Source: Knufia peltigerae (lineage: Eukaryota; Ascomycota; Eurotiomycetes; Chaetothyriales; Trichomeriaceae). Taken from it: a DNA stretch of 64,000 nt. Location: contig JAPDRN010000084.1 of the NCBI GenBank assembly GCA_030247855.1, forward strand, positions 1-64,000, given 5' to 3'. The notes below the pieces were generated by a model, which saw only the letters and a program-made list of their open reading frames with translations, did not search any database and had not been told where the DNA came from. Positions 41,080-49,401 of the stretch are shown piece by piece (the stretch's first letter is position 1; each line of letters opens with the position of its first letter). The position numbers and the translations under genes are program-made.

Positions 41080-41664
41080 ATGGCGCGCGGCATCAACAAA
41101 GTCATCCTGGTCGGCAACCTCGGCAACGACCCGGACGTGAAGTACACCCAGGGCGGTATGGCGATCACCCGCATCAGCCTGGCCACCACCAGCGTCCGCA
41201 AGGACAAGGATGGCAACCAGCAGGAGCGTACCGAGTGGCACCGCGTGGTGTTCTTCGGCAAGCTCGGCGAAATTGCCGGTGAGTACCTGCGCAAGGGCAG
41301 CTCGGTGTACGTCGAGGGCAGCCTGCGCTACGACAAGTACACCGGCCAGGATGGCGTGGAGAAATACTCCACCGACATCATCGCCGACGAAATGCAGATG
41401 CTGGGCGGCCGCGGTGAAGGCGGCGGTGGCGGCGGTGGTGGCAACTTCAGCGGCGGCGAGCGTCCGCAGCGCCAGCAGGCCCCGCGCCAGGAATACGGCG
41501 GTGGTGGTGGTGGTGGTGGCGGCAACGCGCGTGGCGGCCAGGGCGGTGGTTACAACCAGGGCGGCAACCAGGGCGGCGGCTACGGCCAGCAGCGTCCGCA
41601 GCAGCAGCCGCAGCAGTCGGCCCCGCCGATGGATGACTTCGCCGACGACGATATTCCGTTCTGA
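41080..41664 (+). CDS. ssb: Single-stranded DNA-binding protein
   Basis: This 194-residue SSB has an N-terminal OB fold (MARGINKVILVGNLGNDPDVKY, ISLATTSVRKDKDG, TEWHRVVFFGKLGEIAGEYL, ADEMQMLGG). A Gly-rich disordered linker (about 110-180) contains GGGGGG runs and GQQRPQQQPQQ. The C-terminal tip, DFADDDIPF, recruits replication and repair proteins. SSB tetramers coat single-stranded DNA in replication, repair and recombination. The ATG at 41080 starts the conserved MARGINK; upstream in-frame residues have no homology. An intrinsic terminator follows. Confidence 0.97.
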   Translation: MARGINKVILVGNLGNDPDVKYTQGGMAITRISLATTSVRKDKDGNQQERTEWHRVVFFGKLGEIAGEYLRKGSSVYVEGSLRYDKYTGQDGVEKYSTDIIADEMQMLGGRGEGGGGGGGGNFSGGERPQRQQAPRQEYGGGGGGGGGNARGGQGGGYNQGGNQGGGYGQQRPQQQPQQSAPPMDDFADDDIPF

Positions 41665-41690
41665 TCGAACGCTTGTCAGCAGGAAGAACG

Positions 41691-41721
41691 AAAGCCCCGC
41701 CCATGCGGGGCTTTTCTTTTT
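41691..41721 (+). terminator. Rho-independent terminator of ssb
   Basis: AAAGCCCCGC, a 4-nt loop, then GCGGGGCTTTTCTTTT: a 7-8 bp GC stem followed by a U-rich tract, starting 26 bp past the ssb stop. Confidence 0.93.
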
Positions 41722-41776
41722 CCAGAGACTCCTGTCGACGTTGTGCCCCGCAGCATGATATTTCTTGCACTGCGTC

Positions 41777-41819
41777 TTGCAAAAAAACAATTTCCTCCCC
41801 TATGGTGCAATCGATTGCA
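41777..41819 (+). promoter_or_regulatory. Promoter with LacI-type operator for the 3-keto-glycoside operon
   Basis: TTGCAA (41777-41782), an 18-bp spacer and TATGGT (41801-41806) form a plausible -35/-10 pair. The palindrome TGCAATCGATTGCA (41806-41819) begins at the last base of the -10 box, so a bound repressor would cover the transcription start. The same 14 bp occur at 50471-50484 next to a LacI-family gene. The first gene of the operon starts 50 bp downstream. Confidence 0.75.
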
Positions 41820-41869
41820 TTGCGGCGAAATCGTCAGTGTTTGATACCGGTTGGGAGGCCGGAAGGTGG

Positions 41870-42766
41870 ATGTCCATCCATTCGATCAGACCGTCCCCGG
41901 CCCCGGGGCTCACGCGGCGCGATGCGTTGCGCATCGCGGTTGCCGGCAGTCTTGGCCTGGGTGCTGCGGGCGTGCTGCCTGCGTTTGCAGCTACCGCGCC
42001 CCTCAAGGGCAACCTGAAGCACTCCGTCGCGCGCTGGACCTTTCCCGGGCAGTCGATGGCCCAGCTCTGCCAGACCGTGAAGGGCATCGGTTTCGCCGCC
42101 ATCGATCTGGTGGGCCCGGACGACTGGCCCACGCTGAAGGCCCATGGCGTATACAGCTCGATGTGCAACGGCGCCGAGCTGGGCCTCACCAAGGGCTTTG
42201 CCGGCCGCGAGTTCCACGACCAGCTGGTGGAGCGCTATACGCGCCACATCGATCTGGTGGCCGATGCCGGCTATCGCAATCTCATCTGCTTTTCCGGCAA
42301 CCGCAACGGCATGGATCCGCAGGAGGGCATGGCCCATGCCGAGGCAGGGCTCAAGCGCATCCTTGGGCATGCCGAGAAGCGCGGCGTGGTGCTGGTGATG
42401 GAACTGCTGAACTCCAGGGTCGATCATCGCGACTACCTGTGCGACCACTCCGCCTGGGGCGTGGAGCTGTGCCAGCGGCTCGGCTCGGACAACTTCGGCC
42501 TGCTGTACGACATCTACCACATGCAGATCATGGAGGGCGACATCATCGCCACCATCGGCAGGCACCACGCCTGCTTCAAGCACTACCACACCGCCGGCGT
42601 GCCTGGACGGCATGAGATCGGGGATCAGCAGGAACTCAATTACCCCGCCATCTGTCGCGCGATCCGCGACACCGGTTTCGATGGTTATCTGGCGCAGGAA
42701 TTCATGCCTGCGGCACCAGATCCCGTCGGTTCGCTGCGCGAGGCCATCCGCCTCTGCGACGTCTGA
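41870..42766 (+). CDS. Tat-exported TIM-barrel isomerase (hydroxypyruvate isomerase-like)
   Basis: This 298-residue xylose-isomerase-like TIM-barrel protein carries an N-terminal Tat signal (LTRRDALRIAVAGSLGLGAAG...AFA), so it should act in the periplasm. Metal-binding landmarks of the family are visible: LVMELLNSRVDH, GLLYDIYHMQIMEGD, HYHTAGVPGRHE and YLAQEFMP. The fold is shared by hydroxypyruvate isomerases and keto-sugar isomerases or epimerases. Given the GMC dehydrogenase and DUF1080 hydrolase downstream, a 3-keto-sugar is a better guess for its substrate than hydroxypyruvate. I chose the ATG at 41870 (GGAAGGTGG before it). It is the first gene of the operator-controlled plus-strand operon. 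Confidence 0.85.
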   Translation: MSIHSIRPSPAPGLTRRDALRIAVAGSLGLGAAGVLPAFAATAPLKGNLKHSVARWTFPGQSMAQLCQTVKGIGFAAIDLVGPDDWPTLKAHGVYSSMCNGAELGLTKGFAGREFHDQLVERYTRHIDLVADAGYRNLICFSGNRNGMDPQEGMAHAEAGLKRILGHAEKRGVVLVMELLNSRVDHRDYLCDHSAWGVELCQRLGSDNFGLLYDIYHMQIMEGDIIATIGRHHACFKHYHTAGVPGRHEIGDQQELNYPAICRAIRDTGFDGYLAQEFMPAAPDPVGSLREAIRLCDV

Positions 42767-42792
42767 AACGATATCCACCAGGTGAGTGATCC

Positions 42793-44478
42793 ATGGCAGA
42801 CAATCATTACGACGCCATCGTTGTTGGCTCGGGAATCAGCGGCGGTTGGGCGGCAAAGGAACTGACCGAGAAGGGCCTCAAGGTCCTGATGCTGGAACGC
42901 GGACGCAACATCGAGCACGTCAAGGACTACGTCAATGCGATGAAGGAGCCGTGGGATTTCCCGCATCGCAACCGGCCCACACAGGCGATGAAGGCTGCCT
43001 TCCCGGTGCTGATGCGCGACTATGCGCTGGCCGAGAACCTGCAGGGAATGTGGGCCGACGAACAGGAGTCGCCCTACATCGAGACCCAGCGATTCGATTG
43101 GTTCCGCGGCTACCATGTGGGTGGTCGCTCATTGATGTGGGGCCGGCAGAGCTATCGCTTCTCCGACCTGGATTTCGAGGCGAACCTGAAGGACGGCATC
43201 GCCACCGACTGGCCGATCCGTTACGCCGACATCGCACCCTGGTACGACCATGTGGAGAAATTCGCCGGTATCGCCGGCACGCGTGAAGGACTGGACGTGT
43301 TGCCGGACGGCGAGTTCCTGCCGCCGATCCCGTTGAACATCGTCGAAAAGGACGTGGCCGCGCGGATCCAGAAAGCCTTCGGTGGAACGCGCCATATGAT
43401 CCACTCGCGCACCGCCAACATCACCAAGCCCATGCCCGAGCAGGGCCGCGTCAACTGCCAGTACCGCAACAAGTGCATCCTCGGCTGTCCCTTCGGTGCC
43501 TATTTCTCCACCCAGGCGGCGACGCTGCCAGCGGCGATGAAGACCGGCAACCTGACCTTGCGGCCGTTCTCCATCGTCAAGGAAGTGCTCTACGACAAGG
43601 ACCGCAAGCGAGCGCGGGGCGTGGAGGTCATCGACGCAGAGACCGGGCAGACCTACCAGTACACCGCCAAGGTGATCTTCCTCAACGCCTCCTCCTTCAA
43701 CTCGACCTGGCTGCTGATGAACTCGGCCACCGACGTCTGGGAAGGCGGGCTGGGCTCTTCGTCCGGCGAGCTGGGGCACAACGTGATGGACCATCATTTC
43801 GGTGCCGGCGCCTCCGGCCGGGTCGAGGGCTTCGAGGACAAGTACTACTTCGGCCGTCGTCCCTGCGGTTTCTATATTCCGCGGTTCCGCAACGTTGCTA
43901 CCGACAAGCGAGGATACCTGCGCGGGTTCGGCTACCAGGGCGGTGCCAGCCGCACCGGCTGGTCGCGCGAGATCGCCGAACTCAACATCGGGGCCGATCT
44001 GAAGGAGGCACTGACCGTGCCGGGTGACTGGCGCATCGGCATGACCGGTTTCGGCGAAATGCTGCCGCACCACGACAATACGATCCGCCTGGACCGGGAC
44101 CGCAAGGACAAGTGGGGGCTGCCGGTGCTGGCGATGGACGTAGCCATGCGCGCCAACGAACTGGCGATGCGCAAGGACATGGCTGCCGATGCCGCCGAGA
44201 TGCTGGAGGCGGCCGGCGTCAAGGACGTGGAGATGCACGACAACGACTATGCCCCGGGCAAGGGCATCCACGAGATGGGGACCGCGCGCATGGGCCGTGA
44301 TCGCAGGACCTCCGTGCTGAACCAGCACAACCAGGTCTGGGATGCACCCAACGTCTATGTCACCGACGGTGCCTGCATGACCTCCAGCGCCTGCGTGAAT
44401 CCGTCGCTGACCTACATGGCGCTGACCGCGCGGGCGGCCGACCACGCCGTGCGCGAACTGAAAGCGGGGAATCTCTGA
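42793..44478 (+). CDS. GMC-family FAD dehydrogenase, large subunit (glucoside 3-dehydrogenase-like)
   Basis: This 561-residue GMC oxidoreductase has the FAD dinucleotide motif VVGSGISGGWAAKEL (about 11-25), GGRSLMWGRQS, and the C-terminal NPSLTYMALTARAADH. Cys222, Cys228 and Cys232 (NCQYRNKCILGC) form CX5CX3C, the spacing of the [3Fe-4S] ligands in FAD-dependent glucose and related dehydrogenases, which pass electrons to cytochromes rather than oxygen. It has no signal peptide and probably leaves the cell by hitch-hiking on the Tat signal of the small subunit encoded directly downstream (1-bp overlap). Glucoside 3-dehydrogenases of this type are known from Stenotrophomonas-related bacteria; a gluconate or glucose dehydrogenase remains possible. 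Confidence 0.85.
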   Translation: MADNHYDAIVVGSGISGGWAAKELTEKGLKVLMLERGRNIEHVKDYVNAMKEPWDFPHRNRPTQAMKAAFPVLMRDYALAENLQGMWADEQESPYIETQRFDWFRGYHVGGRSLMWGRQSYRFSDLDFEANLKDGIATDWPIRYADIAPWYDHVEKFAGIAGTREGLDVLPDGEFLPPIPLNIVEKDVAARIQKAFGGTRHMIHSRTANITKPMPEQGRVNCQYRNKCILGCPFGAYFSTQAATLPAAMKTGNLTLRPFSIVKEVLYDKDRKRARGVEVIDAETGQTYQYTAKVIFLNASSFNSTWLLMNSATDVWEGGLGSSSGELGHNVMDHHFGAGASGRVEGFEDKYYFGRRPCGFYIPRFRNVATDKRGYLRGFGYQGGASRTGWSREIAELNIGADLKEALTVPGDWRIGMTGFGEMLPHHDNTIRLDRDRKDKWGLPVLAMDVAMRANELAMRKDMAADAAEMLEAAGVKDVEMHDNDYAPGKGIHEMGTARMGRDRRTSVLNQHNQVWDAPNVYVTDGACMTSSACVNPSLTYMALTARAADHAVRELKAGNL

Positions 44479-45053
44479 TGGACCGCCGCGAACTGCTGAA
44501 GATGATCGTCGCCGCCACCGGTGCGGCGATGGTCGGACTGCCTGCGCTCGGTCAGGCACAGGCTCCTGCCGCAGGGGCGAAGACGCGCTTCTCCGACGCG
44601 GATGTCGGCACGCTGGACGAGATCGCCGAGACCATCCTGCCGCGCACGAAGACGCCGGGGGCGAAAGACGCAGGCGCCGGTGCGTTCATGGCGACGTTCG
44701 TCAGCGACTGCTACACCGCCCGGCAGCAGGCGACGTTCCGCGCCGGCCTGGCCGATATCGACAAGCGCGCCGGCGGCCGCTTCGTTTCACTTGCGCCGCA
44801 GGCCCGCACCGAACTGCTGCGGGCGCTGGATGCAGAAGCCAGGAAACACGCAGTCGAGGTGACCGAAACCGGCACCGCCGAGGAAGGAGAAGTGATGCCG
44901 CATTACTTCACGATGCTCAAGCAGCTGACCATCTTCGGCTTCTTCACCTCGAAGGTCGGCGCGACCGAAGTGCTGCGCTATGTCGCGGTACCGGGGCGCT
45001 ACGAAGGTGACCTCGCCTATGTTGCCGGTACGCCTGCGTGGGGGACCAGCTGA
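44478..45053 (+). CDS. Gluconate 2-dehydrogenase subunit 3-family protein (small subunit, Tat signal)
   Basis: This 191-residue partner of the GMC subunit begins with a Tat-type signal (MDRRELLKMIVAATGAAMVGLPALGQA). The family signature follows: DVGTLDEIAETILPRTKTPGAKDAGAGAFMATFVSDCY and YFTMLKQLTIFGFFTSKVGATEVLRYVAVPGRYEGD. In known dehydrogenases of this class the small subunit carries the export signal for the complex. The gene overlaps both neighbours by one base (TGATG at each end), which implies tight translational coupling. Confidence 0.9.
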   Translation: MDRRELLKMIVAATGAAMVGLPALGQAQAPAAGAKTRFSDADVGTLDEIAETILPRTKTPGAKDAGAGAFMATFVSDCYTARQQATFRAGLADIDKRAGGRFVSLAPQARTELLRALDAEARKHAVEVTETGTAEEGEVMPHYFTMLKQLTIFGFFTSKVGATEVLRYVAVPGRYEGDLAYVAGTPAWGTS

Positions 45054-45811
45054 TGGACCACGCCATGAGGATCAAGCCGCTGTTGATCGCCGCCGGTGTG
45101 CTGGCCGCTGCACCTGCGTTCGCGCAGGCCGCTGCCGATCCTGCACGCGATCCGAAGAAAACCGAGGTGTGGGCGCCGGTGCCGGCGGTCGTGACCACGC
45201 CTCCGGGCAAGGCGCCATCCGACGCGATCGTGCTGTTTGATGGCAAGGACGTCTCCTCTTGGGAGTCGGAGCAGGGTGGACGCGTGCCTTGGACCGTGGC
45301 CGACGGGGCGCTGACCGTGGTGCCGGGCAGCAAGGGCATCCGCACCAGGCAACGCTTCTGCGACATCCAGCTGCATGTTGAGTGGCGCACGCCGATCGAA
45401 ACCAAGGGCTTCGACGGCCAGAACCGGGGCAACAGCGGCATCTTCCTGCAGGAGCTGTATGAGCTGCAGGTACTCGACAGCTACAACAACCCGACCTATG
45501 CCAACGGCCAAGCGGGCTCCATCTACAAGCAGGCCATGCCGCGGGTGAACGCCTCGCGTGCACCGGGCGAGTGGCAGGCCTACGACATCCTCTGGAAGGC
45601 ACCGCGCTTCTCGCCAGGTGGCGGGCTCACCTCGCCAGCGCGCATCACCGTGCTGCACAACGGCGTGCTGGTACAGGACGATACCGTGCTGGCTGGCAGG
45701 ACCGAGTACATCGGTGCGCCCTCGTACTCGCCACATGCGTGCGCGCCGATCTATCTGCAGGAGCATGATTCCAAGGTCAGCTACCGCAACATCTGGGTGC
45801 GCGAGTTGTAA
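45053..45811 (+). CDS. DUF1080 / 3-keto-disaccharide hydrolase-family protein
   Basis: This 252-residue exported protein has a signal peptide ending in APAFAQA. The concanavalin-like DUF1080 domain includes AIVLFDGKDVSSWESEQGG, FCDIQLHVEWRTP, NRGNSGIFLQELYELQVLDSYNN and a final HDSKVSYRNIWVREL strand. The Pfam family is now described as 3-keto-disaccharide hydrolase; members act on 3-oxo-glycosides made by dehydrogenases. It is the last gene of the plus-strand operon and ends 10 bp from the end of the convergent cytochrome gene. This pairing is the main support for the 3-keto-glycoside reading of the locus. Confidence 0.88.
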   Translation: MDHAMRIKPLLIAAGVLAAAPAFAQAAADPARDPKKTEVWAPVPAVVTTPPGKAPSDAIVLFDGKDVSSWESEQGGRVPWTVADGALTVVPGSKGIRTRQRFCDIQLHVEWRTPIETKGFDGQNRGNSGIFLQELYELQVLDSYNNPTYANGQAGSIYKQAMPRVNASRAPGEWQAYDILWKAPRFSPGGGLTSPARITVLHNGVLVQDDTVLAGRTEYIGAPSYSPHACAPIYLQEHDSKVSYRNIWVREL

Positions 45812-45821
45812 CGGCTTTCTG

Positions 45822-46118
45822 CTACTTCGCCAGGAAACTGGCGATGTCATCGATTTCCTGTTGCGACAGCTGGGAGAAGGGCGGCATCAATCCGCCGCCC
45901 TTCCTGATCTTGTCCTTGATCTGCGCGGCATCCAGGCGCTTGCCGATGTCGGTGAGCGCGGGGAACGCGCCCGGCATGCCGGCGCGATCGGCGCCATGGC
46001 AGGCCATGCAGTTGGCGGTGTAGAGCTTTGCACCGGCTGCAGGGTCGTCCTTGCACCATGCCGTGGTTGCCAGCATCGCCCCGCACAGAATCACAGCCAC
46101 TTTCAGCATCGTTTTCAA
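45822..46118 (-). CDS. Exported c-type cytochrome
   Basis: This 98-residue mono-haem cytochrome c has a signal peptide (MKTMLKVAVILCGAMLATTAWC), haem motif CMACH and a distal Met candidate in GGGLMPPFSQLS. It is probably the electron acceptor of the GMC dehydrogenase in the facing operon. I chose a TTG start at 46118 because AAGGAG lies 6 nt before it; the next ATG (46109) would be 15 nt from that site. It is the last of five minus-strand genes whose promoter region is at 50471, with an 18-bp gap to the gene before it. Confidence 0.85.
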   Translation of the reverse strand: MKTMLKVAVILCGAMLATTAWCKDDPAAGAKLYTANCMACHGADRAGMPGAFPALTDIGKRLDAAQIKDKIRKGGGLMPPFSQLSQQEIDDIASFLAK

Positions 46119-46136
46119 TCAGGACTCCTTCGGGCG

Positions 46137-47000
46137 TCAGCGCTGTGCGCTGGCGGGCAGGGTGACGGTCAGGTGTTCACGCAGGTAGTCCGCGCCGGTC
46201 TGGATGACCTTGGCCGGGTCGCGTGGCTGATCGTGCTCGACGATGTACCACTGCACGCCGGCAGCGGCCGCCGCCGGCAGGATCGCGTTCCAGTCGAGCA
46301 CGCCCTGACCGACCGCTGCAAAACCGCCTTCGTCTTCGGCCTGGCCTTGGGGTGCGTTGTCCTTGGCATGGACTGCGAACAGCCGGCCGCGGAACTTGCC
46401 CAGCATCACCGCCGGGTTGTAGCCGGCGCGTGCCACCCAGGCAAGATCCAGCTCGGTCTGCAGGTCGGGCCCGGCCGCGGCGAACAGCAGTTCCAGGCCG
46501 GTCCTGCCATTGAAGTCGACCAGTTCGAAGTCATGATTGTGGTAGGCCAGGCGCATGCCCTTGGCCCGTAACTGCTTGGCGATCGTGCCCAGTTCCTTGC
46601 CCAGCGCGGTCCAGCCTGCGGCATCGGTCGGCCGATCCTTCGCGTCCAGGTAAGGCACCACCAGCGTGGTGTTGCCGATCGACCGGTTGAAGGCCACCAC
46701 GCCATCCAGGTCCTTGCGCAGCTCGGCCAACTGCACGTGCGACGAAACCGCCTTGATCGCGTACCTGTCCAGCAGCTGCTTGAGTTCGGCGGCGCTGACG
46801 CCCTGCGTGCCCACCGTTTCCACCGCGTGCACGCCGGCGTCATGGACGATCTTCAACTGCTGGTCGAGCGGGCCGGCGTTGCGCAGCGAGTACATCTGCA
46901 CGGCGATGGGCTTCTGTGGGGGGGCGATGTCGTGCGCGAAGACGGGCAGGGCAGCGAGTAGCAGGGCGAGGATTGCAGTTCCGCGAACAGAGGTGTTCAT
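46137..47000 (-). CDS. Exported sugar phosphate isomerase/epimerase-like TIM-barrel protein
   Basis: This 287-residue protein has a signal peptide (MNTSVRGTAILALLLAALPVFA) and a xylose-isomerase-like TIM barrel. Landmarks are IAVQMYSLRNAGPLDQQLKIV, LAYHNHDFELVDFNGRTG, TELDLAWVARAGYNP, FAVHAKDN and WYIVEHDQP, with the usual Glu/Asp/His metal ligands. The catalytic sugar is unknown; the export signal suggests it acts on a periplasmic keto-sugar. It lies 19 bp after the Gfo/Idh/MocA gene and 18 bp before the cytochrome gene. Confidence 0.85.
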   Translation of the reverse strand: MNTSVRGTAILALLLAALPVFAHDIAPPQKPIAVQMYSLRNAGPLDQQLKIVHDAGVHAVETVGTQGVSAAELKQLLDRYAIKAVSSHVQLAELRKDLDGVVAFNRSIGNTTLVVPYLDAKDRPTDAAGWTALGKELGTIAKQLRAKGMRLAYHNHDFELVDFNGRTGLELLFAAAGPDLQTELDLAWVARAGYNPAVMLGKFRGRLFAVHAKDNAPQGQAEDEGGFAAVGQGVLDWNAILPAAAAAGVQWYIVEHDQPRDPAKVIQTGADYLREHLTVTLPASAQR

Positions 47001-47019
47001 CAAGAGAGTCTCCTGGGAT

Positions 47020-48144
47020 TCAGCCGATGGTGGTCCAGGCGCGTGTCCTGGCCGATGCAATGACGCGGTCGACGATCAGCGCCGAGCGCACGCCGTCTTC
47101 GAAGGTGGGCAGGCCCTGCGGCTGCTCGCCTTCGATGGCGCGATAGGTGTCGGCGACAAACGCCTCGAAACACTGTCCGTAGCCCTGCGCATGCCCGGCG
47201 GGCAACACCGACAGCCGGCGTTGTTCGGCACTGCCGCCGCCCGGCCCACGCACGAAGACTTCCTCGCGCTGATCGGGCAGGCCGATCCACAGCCGCTCGG
47301 CGTCTTCCTGGTTGAAGGCTACGCTGGCTTTGGCGCCATCGATCTCGAACCAGAGGCGATTGTGGCGTCCGGCCGATACCTGGCTGACCGTCAGCGACGC
47401 CAATGTGCCGGCGCCGGTCCGGAACATCGCCGCCGCCACGTCCTCGCTCGCAACCGCCTGCATCGCGCCACCGGCCACCGCTGTGGTGAAGCTCTGCCCG
47501 GTGTCGGTGCTGCGTTCGGCGATCACCGTGTCGAATGCCGCGCTGACCTCGGCGAAGCGCTCGCCGCTGACCCATTCCACCAGGTCGCACCAGTGCGAAC
47601 CGATGTCGGCGAACACGCGAGACGCGCCGCCCAATGCCGGGTCCACGCGCCAGTTGTTGCTGGCCGGGTCCAGCAGCCAGTCCTGCAGATAGCTGCCATG
47701 GATCAGGTGCAGCGGCCCCAGGTCGCCCTGCGCGATGCGTGCGCGGGCCTCGCGGATCACCGGGTGGTAGCGGTAGACGAAGGGCACCGTGGCGACCAAG
47801 GCGTTAGAGGCGGCCAGTGCCGCCAGCGCCTGCGCATCCTCCAGCGTGGTCGCCAGCGGCTTCTCGCAGATCACGTGCTTGCCCGCTTCCAGCGCGGCCT
47901 GCGCCATGGGGCGATGCAGGTGGTTGGGCGTGCAGACGTGCACGACCTGCACCTGTGGATCGGCGACCACGTCCTCGATGTCCCGATAGGCACGCGGAAC
48001 ATTCCATGACTGCGCCACTTCAAGCGCGCGTTGCGGGGAGGAGGCGGCCACGCCACGGATGTCGGCACCCGCAAGCAGCGCTGCGCGACGATGCACAGCG
48101 CCGATCATGCCGGTACCGACGATGGCGATTCCAAGCTTTGGCAT
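47020..48144 (-). CDS. Gfo/Idh/MocA-family oxidoreductase
   Basis: This 374-residue NAD(P)-dependent sugar oxidoreductase has the Rossmann motif GIAIVGTGMIGAVHRRA and HVCTPNHLHRPMAQAALEAGKHVICEKPLA, the hallmark EKP motif. The second domain includes DPALGGASRVFADIGSHWCDLVEWV. It has no signal peptide, so it is cytosolic. In a 3-keto-glycoside pathway it could reduce 3-keto-glucose to glucose. It is translated 12 bp after the MFS gene. Confidence 0.9.
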   Translation of the reverse strand: MPKLGIAIVGTGMIGAVHRRAALLAGADIRGVAASSPQRALEVAQSWNVPRAYRDIEDVVADPQVQVVHVCTPNHLHRPMAQAALEAGKHVICEKPLATTLEDAQALAALAASNALVATVPFVYRYHPVIREARARIAQGDLGPLHLIHGSYLQDWLLDPASNNWRVDPALGGASRVFADIGSHWCDLVEWVSGERFAEVSAAFDTVIAERSTDTGQSFTTAVAGGAMQAVASEDVAAAMFRTGAGTLASLTVSQVSAGRHNRLWFEIDGAKASVAFNQEDAERLWIGLPDQREEVFVRGPGGGSAEQRRLSVLPAGHAQGYGQCFEAFVADTYRAIEGEQPQGLPTFEDGVRSALIVDRVIASARTRAWTTIG

Positions 48145-48156
48145 CGGGTGGTGTCC

Positions 48157-49374
48157 TCAGGGCGTGGAAGGCGCGGCCGCGACCACCGGCCGGTCGCGGA
48201 ACAGCAACAGGAAGGCGATCAGCACGATCAGCGCGACGCCTGCGGGGAACAGCCAGATCTGCTGCCAGTCCGGTCCAGCTGCCGTGGTGAAGTGCTCCAC
48301 CACCGCGCCGGACAGGAATGTGCCGATCAACATGCCCACGCCATAGGTGGCCAGGGTGATGAAGCCCTGCGCGCTGCTGCGCGCGGCCGGGCCGGCGTGC
48401 GCATCGGTGTAGATCTGGCCGGTGACGAAGAAGAAGTCGTAGCAGATGCCGTGCAGCACGATGCCGATCACCAGCAGCGAGAAGCCGCCGCCCGCATCGC
48501 CAAAGGCGAACATGGCATAACGCACCACCCACGCGGCCATGCCTACCGCCAGCATCGTCTTCACCCCCAGTCGCACGAACAGGAACGGCATGGCCAGCAT
48601 CAGCAGGACTTCGGAGACCTGGCCCAGCGACTGCAGGCCTGCTGCGCCGCGCACACCGAGATCATTGAGGTACGGGTTGGTGAAGTTGTAGTAGAACGCC
48701 AGCGGGACGCAGATGGCGATGGACGACAGGAAGAACACCAGGTAGGAGCGCGACTTCAGCAGCCGCAGCGAATCCAGCCCCAGGATCTGCCCCAGCCCGG
48801 CATCGCGCTGCTGCGCCAGCGGCGGCGTGTGCGGCAGGGTAAACGCATACAGGCCCAGCGCCAGCGACGCCATCGCCGCCATCCGGAAGGTCAGCTCAAG
48901 CCGGTGTGCCTGCTCCCAGCCCAGCCAGCCGATCAGCACGCCCGCCACGATCCAGCCGACGCTGCCGGCCACCCGCACCAGCGGGAACTGTTTCTCGGGC
49001 GATTGCATGTGGCGCATCGCCACGCTGTTGGCCAATGCCAGCGTCGGCATGAACAGCAGCATGTAGCCCATGACGCAGGCGAAGAACATGCGGAAGTCGG
49101 TTGCCGTGGACGCCAGCCACATCAGCACCGCGCCGGCCAAGTGCAGAACCGCCAGGATGCGTTGCGCCGCGAAGTAGCGATCAGCGATCAGGCCGACCAG
49201 GAAGGGGGCCACGATGGCGCCGATCGATTGGCTGAGGAAGGCCGTCGCCACCTGGCTCGCACTGGCCTGCAACGGCCCCTGCACCAGGTAGGTGCCGAGG
49301 GTCACGAACCAGGCTCCCCAGATGAAGAACTGCAGAAACATCATCGCGCCCAAGCGCGACATCGCGTGCGTCAT
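48157..49374 (-). CDS. MFS permease of the nucleoside:H+ symporter type
   Basis: This 405-residue protein has 12 predicted transmembrane helices and opens LGAMMFLQFFIWGAWFVTLGTYL, typical of the NupG/XapB-type nucleoside:H+ symporter family. The AVAMRHM-like loop (SVAMRHMQSPEKQFPLVRVAGSVGWI) is conserved. In sugar loci, this family also occurs as permeases for sugars. Here it is the only permease of the locus and would import the product of periplasmic oxidation or hydrolysis. It lies between an isomerase-like gene (27-bp gap) and the Gfo/Idh/MocA gene (12-bp gap). Confidence 0.87.
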   Translation of the reverse strand: MTHAMSRLGAMMFLQFFIWGAWFVTLGTYLVQGPLQASASQVATAFLSQSIGAIVAPFLVGLIADRYFAAQRILAVLHLAGAVLMWLASTATDFRMFFACVMGYMLLFMPTLALANSVAMRHMQSPEKQFPLVRVAGSVGWIVAGVLIGWLGWEQAHRLELTFRMAAMASLALGLYAFTLPHTPPLAQQRDAGLGQILGLDSLRLLKSRSYLVFFLSSIAICVPLAFYYNFTNPYLNDLGVRGAAGLQSLGQVSEVLLMLAMPFLFVRLGVKTMLAVGMAAWVVRYAMFAFGDAGGGFSLLVIGIVLHGICYDFFFVTGQIYTDAHAGPAARSSAQGFITLATYGVGMLIGTFLSGAVVEHFTTAAGPDWQQIWLFPAGVALIVLIAFLLLFRDRPVVAAAPSTP

Positions 49375-49401
49375 GGCTTGCCCTCCCGGGGCGGTAATGG
49401 C

